Below are positions 60,179-64,000 of a DNA stretch of 64,000 nt, in pieces. The stretch comes from an uncultured Clostridia bacterium (lineage in GTDB: Bacteria; Bacillota; Clostridia; Oscillospirales; Acutalibacteraceae), in the NCBI GenBank assembly GCA_947581635.1, contig CANPVE010000004.1:62001-126000 (forward strand), written 5' to 3'. Within the stretch, counting starts at the first letter, position 1; each line of letters starts with the position of its first letter. The notes under the pieces are model-generated. The model made no database searches. It was not told where the DNA came from and saw nothing but the letters and a program-made list of their open reading frames with translations. The position numbers were made by a program, and so were the translations under genes.

Positions 60179-60207
60179 AGTATACAACATTAATATCGAT
60201 TTGTAAA
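60179..60207 (-). promoter_or_regulatory. Sigma-A-like promoter of the pan operon
   Basis: On the minus strand TTTACA (60202-60207), a 17-bp spacer and TATACT (60179-60184). Confidence 0.7.
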
Positions 60208-60418
60208 GCGGAAATACAACATGAAAGTGCAACTTTTTTTATCTAAAATTACAGATAAACAAATATATACTTAATACATACTCAATATTTATTTGAATTT
60301 TTATCTTAAATTTCACAATTTGGTCAATGACGACAACTTTAAACTTATCGCCCACGCCGATAAATTTTCATCAGGCTCAAATTAATTATAAACCCAGGCC
60401 CAATTATAAAAATTTCTC

Positions 60419-60447
60419 TTGCACTTTTATATATTTACTGCTATAAT
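60419..60447 (+). promoter_or_regulatory. Sigma-A-like promoter of yajC
   Basis: TTGCAC (60419-60424), a 17-bp spacer and perfect TATAAT (60442-60447), 30 nt before the ATG. Confidence 0.75.
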
Positions 60448-60477
60448 GTAATAAATTTTCCAATGGAGGTAAAAAAT

Positions 60478-60858
60478 ATGACAACCACAGGCTTTGCACT
60501 TACACAGGGCGGCGGAGAAGGCAGCTTTTGGACTATGATTGTTCTTTATGGTCTTATCATCGCCGTATTTTACTTCATTCTCATCAGACCGCAGTCCAAA
60601 CAAAAGAAAAAGGAAGAGGAAATGAGGAATTCTCTTGAGGTCGGTGATACCATCGTAACTATAGGTGGTATTATAGGAAGAGTGCTAAGTATTAAAGAGG
60701 ACGACATCGTTATTGAAACAGGCGCAGACAGAAACAAAATGAAGATAAAGAAATGGGCCATCGGCAGCAACGAGACCCGCGCGGCAGCCGCAAAGGAAGC
60801 CGAAAAAAAGTCAGACGGCACCGAGAAGAAGGGGCTGTTCAGTTTCCTCAAGAAATAA
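60478..60858 (+). CDS. yajC: Preprotein translocase subunit YajC
   Basis: 126 residues. A single transmembrane helix (about 15-38, WTMIVLYGLIIAVFYFILI) is followed by the RPQSKQKKKEEEMRNSLEVG basic turn and the beta-rich GDTIVTIGGIIGRVLSIKED domain, then a Lys/Glu tail. YajC is an accessory subunit of the SecDF/YidC holo-translocon. ATG 60478 with GGAGG 8 nt upstream. Confidence 0.96.
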   Translation: MTTTGFALTQGGGEGSFWTMIVLYGLIIAVFYFILIRPQSKQKKKEEEMRNSLEVGDTIVTIGGIIGRVLSIKEDDIVIETGADRNKMKIKKWAIGSNETRAAAAKEAEKKSDGTEKKGLFSFLKK

Positions 60859-60945
60859 TTTGCGCTGTAATAATTAAAAACAAGCATATTCTCCCTGTTT
60901 TTTGAGTATTAATTTACCAAACAAAAAAACCGGGAGGATTTTTTT

Positions 60946-61392
60946 ATGGCTCGTGCAAAAAAAAGAAGAAACGGATTTCGTTGTGGTCCGTCAATGGGTT
61001 CCGGCGGCGCAAGCATGATAAAACCCGTAATGCTGGGGCTTGTCATAGCCGCAGTAGTGGCATTTGTGTTCATCATGATTTTCGCGCTGGTATTCGTCAT
61101 AATGAAGGCTATCGTGTCCTCTGCTGTGATACCGCTCTCGCTCATCGCATTGATGATAGGTTGCTTTGTGGGCGGCTTGGTTTGCGGTACCGTGGCGCGG
61201 TCTCGCGGATTGCTGTACGGTCTGGCAATAGGATTTATCGTGTTTTTGTCAGTTTGGCTGTTCGGTATGGCAATGGGCGCGGATGCATTCAGCCTGATCA
61301 CCGCGATAAAGCTGATCTGCCTGCTGTTGGCAGGAGGCTGCGGAGGATGGATGGGCTCCAATCACGCCTACACTAAGCGTCGCTTTGCGTAA
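60946..61392 (+). CDS. TIGR04086-like small membrane protein
   Basis: 148 residues. A basic N-tail (ARAKKRRNGFRCG) precedes four hydrophobic helices (MLGLVIAAVVAFVFIMIFAL, VIPLSLIALMIGCFVGGLVC, GLAIGFIVFLSVWLFGMAM, AIKLICLLLAGGCGGWMGS), the layout of the TIGR04086/YrzE family found after yajC in many Clostridia. GGGAGG 8 nt before ATG. Follows yajC by 87 nt and shares its promoter, probably. Confidence 0.83.
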   Translation: MARAKKRRNGFRCGPSMGSGGASMIKPVMLGLVIAAVVAFVFIMIFALVFVIMKAIVSSAVIPLSLIALMIGCFVGGLVCGTVARSRGLLYGLAIGFIVFLSVWLFGMAMGADAFSLITAIKLICLLLAGGCGGWMGSNHAYTKRRFA

Positions 61393-61493
61393 TAATGGTA
61401 CTTAATGGATAACACGCGTCGGGTTTTATGAAGATATGTATGCAATACGGTTTTATCCATCATAACTCCCGCCGGTTGAATTGAGAAAAAATT

Positions 61494-61538
61494 AAAGCAA
61501 GGTTCTTTCACAGTCGGGTAAAAGAACCTTGCTTTTTT
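61494..61538. terminator. Bidirectional terminator between the yajC unit and uvrA
   Basis: A perfect stem AAAGCAAGGTTCTTT/AAAGAACCTTGCTTT with a 12-nt loop and T-rich tail on the plus strand. Confidence 0.9.
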
Positions 61539-61619
61539 GGTATCGCCTTACAGCGCCAAACGCGGCGCCGAATTTGTCCTACTATATGCTTGAACTGCTG
61601 TAATAATAGTAATACTGTA

Positions 61620-64000
61620 TTATTTTGCGGTCTGCGTCGGCTGTTCATCTCCGATTATTTTTTTCAGGTACTTTCCGGTGTATGACTGCTCTACCTGAGC
61701 GACCTGCTCGGGCGTACCTGCCGCGACCACCGTGCCTCCTCGGTTTCCTCCCTCGGGTCCCAAATCGATAATATAGTCGGCAGTCTTTATCACATCAAGA
61801 TTATGCTCGATAACAAGCACGGTATTCCCGCTATCCACCAGAGTTTGCAGCACTTCAATCAGCCTGTGTACGTCCGCCGTGTGCAAACCGGTTGTAGGCT
61901 CGTCCAACACAAATATCGTCTTGCCCGTTGCGCGTTTGGAAAGTTCCGTTGCCAACTTGACACGCTGTGCCTCACCGCCGGAAAGTGTTGTCGCCGGCTG
62001 TCCTATTTTGATATACCCCAATCCCACGTCATACAGTGTCTTGAGCTTACGCACAATTTTAGGATGATTCTCAAAAAAAGACACACCATCCTCAACTGTC
62101 ATATCAAGCACATCTGAAATGCTCTTACCCTTGTACTTAACCTCCAGCGTCTCGCGGTTGTAACGCTTACCTTTGCACACCTCACATGGAACATATACAT
62201 CGGGCAGGAAGTGCATTTCTATCTGGATTATGCCATCGCCCTCGCAGGCTTCACATCGGCCGCCCTTCTTATTGAAAGAGAAACGCCCCGAATCGAAGCC
62301 GCGAAGCTTGGATTCCTGAAGCGAGGCAAAAAGCTCACGGATATCAGTGAACACCCCCGTATATGTCGCAGGGTTGGAACGCGGTGTCCGTCCAATTGGC
62401 GATTGGCTTATGTCTACAATCTTATCCAAATGTTCCAGTCCTTCAATATGGTCATGCTTGCCCCATATAATTCTGGCATGGTTTAAATCACAGGCAAGGC
62501 GCTTGTAGAGAATTTCGTTGACAAGTGAGCTTTTACCCGAGCCTGACACACCTGTCACACAGATGAAAGTGCCAAGCGGAATTGATACATCTATATTTTT
62601 CAGATTGTTTTCAGCCGCCCCGACGATTTTCAGCCAATTACCGCTGCCCTCTCTGCGCTTTTTGGGTATGGAAATTCTGCGCGCGCCACTCAGGTACTGC
62701 CCCGTGATTGATTTCCCGCACTTAATCAGGTCGTCTACAGTTCCCGAAAACACCACTTCTCCGCCGTGAACGCCGGCACCGGGCCCTATGTCCACAACAT
62801 AATCTGCGGCGCGAATGGTGTCCTCGTCGTGCTCCACTACCACTAATGTGTTGCCCAGATCGCGCAGCCTTTGCAGTGTGGCAAGCAGCTTATCATTATC
62901 GCGCTGATGAAGTCCTATGCTCGGCTCATCGAGAATGTAGAGCACGCCGGTCAGATATGAGCCGATTTGGGTGGCAAGTCGAATCCTCTGGCTCTCTCCG
63001 CCCGACAGGGTTCCTGACGAGCGCGACAACGTGAGATATTCCAGACCCACGTTGTTGAGAAATCCCAGACGTGTGCGCACCTCTTTTAGTATTCTGTCCG
63101 CTATAAAATGTTCGTGTTCGGTAAGCTCCAACGTGTGCAGGAATTCCATGGCCTCGGTTACGGATAGTTTACAGAATTCGGCTATATTCAATCCGCCGAC
63201 TGTTACTGACAGAATTTCGGGCTTAAGTCTATCTCCTCGGCAAAAATCACACGGTACTTCCGTCATTAACGGTTCAATGTCGTGTTTTGCCCATGAGCTT
63301 TGAGTTTCCGCGTAACGGCGCTCGAGGTTTGGAATAATACCCTCGAATTTTGAGGAAAACTTGCTCCTTCCCATAGTGCTCATGCGCGTGAATTCGATCT
63401 CCCTGTCGCCCGAACCATAAAGCAATACATTCAAAGCCTCATCGCTGAATTTCTTAATTGGCGTGTCGATTGTAAATCCATACGCTTTTCCAAGTCCCTT
63501 AAAATACATCATTGCGAACGAATTTTCATCGGTAGAATACCAGCCCGATGCCCTTACCGCTCCCTTGCGCAAAGATAGTGATTTGTCCGGGATAACCAAA
63601 TCCGGATTTACCTTCATGAATATTCCCAATCCGGTACAATGCTCGCACGCACCCTGCGGACTGTTAAAAGAAAACATCCGAGGTGTAAGCTCATCTATAC
63701 TCGCGCCGTGCTCGGGACAGGCGTAATTCTGTGAGAAGAGTATATCCTCTCCATCAGCTACGCTGACTATCGAGACGCCGCCCGCGAGGTTTGAAGCGGT
63801 TTCAATGGAATCGGCAAGACGGCTGCGTATTTGAGGCTTAATTACAAGACGGTCAACAATCACTTCGATATTGTGGCGAATATTTTTCTCGAGCTTTATA
63901 TCCTCTGATAAATCGTAGATACTGCCGTCAATTCTCACACGTACAAAGCCGGATTTACGCACACTGTCAAGTTCCTTGACGTGTGTACCCTTCTTCGCCT
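61620..64000 (-). CDS. uvrA: Excinuclease ABC subunit UvrA, C-terminal part (5' end beyond window)
   Basis: The frame is open to the window edge (793 codons seen of about 940). The first ABC half ends with LSRSSGTLSGGESQRIRLAT and VLYILDEPSIGLHQRD. The second half has CVTGVSGSGKSSLVNEILY (Walker A), the zinc finger GRCEACEGDGIIQIEMHF with PCEVCKGKRY, TLSGGEAQRVKLATELSKR signature and FVLDEPTTGLHTAD (Walker B). Damage-recognition subunit of nucleotide excision repair. Window edge removes the N-terminal Walker A. Confidence 0.97.
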   Translation of the reverse strand, partial: AKKGTHVKELDSVRKSGFVRVRIDGSIYDLSEDIKLEKNIRHNIEVIVDRLVIKPQIRSRLADSIETASNLAGGVSIVSVADGEDILFSQNYACPEHGASIDELTPRMFSFNSPQGACEHCTGLGIFMKVNPDLVIPDKSLSLRKGAVRASGWYSTDENSFAMMYFKGLGKAYGFTIDTPIKKFSDEALNVLLYGSGDREIEFTRMSTMGRSKFSSKFEGIIPNLERRYAETQSSWAKHDIEPLMTEVPCDFCRGDRLKPEILSVTVGGLNIAEFCKLSVTEAMEFLHTLELTEHEHFIADRILKEVRTRLGFLNNVGLEYLTLSRSSGTLSGGESQRIRLATQIGSYLTGVLYILDEPSIGLHQRDNDKLLATLQRLRDLGNTLVVVEHDEDTIRAADYVVDIGPGAGVHGGEVVFSGTVDDLIKCGKSITGQYLSGARRISIPKKRREGSGNWLKIVGAAENNLKNIDVSIPLGTFICVTGVSGSGKSSLVNEILYKRLACDLNHARIIWGKHDHIEGLEHLDKIVDISQSPIGRTPRSNPATYTGVFTDIRELFASLQESKLRGFDSGRFSFNKKGGRCEACEGDGIIQIEMHFLPDVYVPCEVCKGKRYNRETLEVKYKGKSISDVLDMTVEDGVSFFENHPKIVRKLKTLYDVGLGYIKIGQPATTLSGGEAQRVKLATELSKRATGKTIFVLDEPTTGLHTADVHRLIEVLQTLVDSGNTVLVIEHNLDVIKTADYIIDLGPEGGNRGGTVVAAGTPEQVAQVEQSYTGKYLKKIIGDEQPTQTAK

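Overview
The window reads as one contiguous stretch of chromosome from a spore-forming, anaerobic Clostridia, most like the Ruminococcaceae/Oscillospiraceae side of the class. The sporulation genes spoIIID, yqfC, yqfD, ylbJ, spmA, spmB, an alpha/beta-type SASP and a BofC-like protein point there. So do the SCIFF ribosomally made peptide with its radical SAM maturase, Rex, IreB, single-chain FGAM synthase, cobalamin methionine synthase split from its reactivation domain, and strong Shine-Dalgarno sites with frequent TTG/GTG starts. There are no rRNAs, no CRISPR array and no intact mobile element. One tRNA (Leu-UAA) and one transposase-family remnant are present.

Layout. 1-0.9 kb: start of an ECF sigma gene (cut by the window edge) and a bacterial PH-domain protein. 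1.1-7.6 kb (minus): a seven-gene run ylbJ, Cys-rich small protein, GNAT, maf, metF, MetH-activation protein, metH. 7.7-9.2 kb (plus): yqfC-yqfD. 9.2-11.5 kb: a gene-poor patch with a small HTH regulator, a NADAR protein and a small anchored protein that appears to start with ATT. 11.6-17.7 kb (minus): HD protein, spoIIID, O-antigen ligase-like protein, LytR-CpsA-Psr protein and class A PBP (envelope assembly). 17.9-25.8 kb: BofC-like protein, SASP, a P-type ATPase with several altered catalytic motifs, tRNA-Leu, CDP-glycerol glycerophosphotransferase-like protein, a HAD phosphatase, tRNA-dihydrouridine synthase and a small membrane protein.

25.9-31.7 kb (minus): three adjacent genes for low-complexity, highly charged proteins, two of them membrane-anchored. 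One has 14 copies of a 15-residue Arg/Glu repeat, another has SPFEDSSPFDQA-type repeats. 31.8-36.8 kb: spmAB, a GT4 glycosyltransferase, a PduL-type phosphotransacylase and a Wzz/BY-kinase fusion whose Walker A lysine is arginine. 37.1-40.9 kb: FGAM synthase. 41.2-45.5 kb (plus): transposase remnant, then scfA (SCIFF), scfB, GNAT, SDR and a polysaccharide deacetylase.

45.6-53.6 kb (minus): an uncharacterised trio (DUF5685-like, Cys-tailed DnaJ, membrane protein), rex, aconitase, bifunctional NAD(P)HX repair enzyme and a membrane protein. 53.9-54.6 kb (plus): ireB and a small protein. 54.8-59.9 kb (minus): a compact six-gene pantothenate/CoA operon panG-panB-panC-panD-coaBC-coaX that runs from ketoisovalerate to 4'-phosphopantetheine plus a pantothenate salvage kinase. 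60.5-64 kb: yajC, a TIGR04086-like membrane protein and the 3' part of uvrA.

Sixteen sigma-A-like promoters with 17-bp spacers and about twenty intrinsic terminator or hairpin elements could be read directly and mark most transcription units. The least explained parts are the disordered-protein trio, the motif-altered P-type ATPase, the DUF5685/DnaJ operon behind a structured leader, and an intergenic element near 51.2 kb that may be an ncRNA or interspersed repeat.
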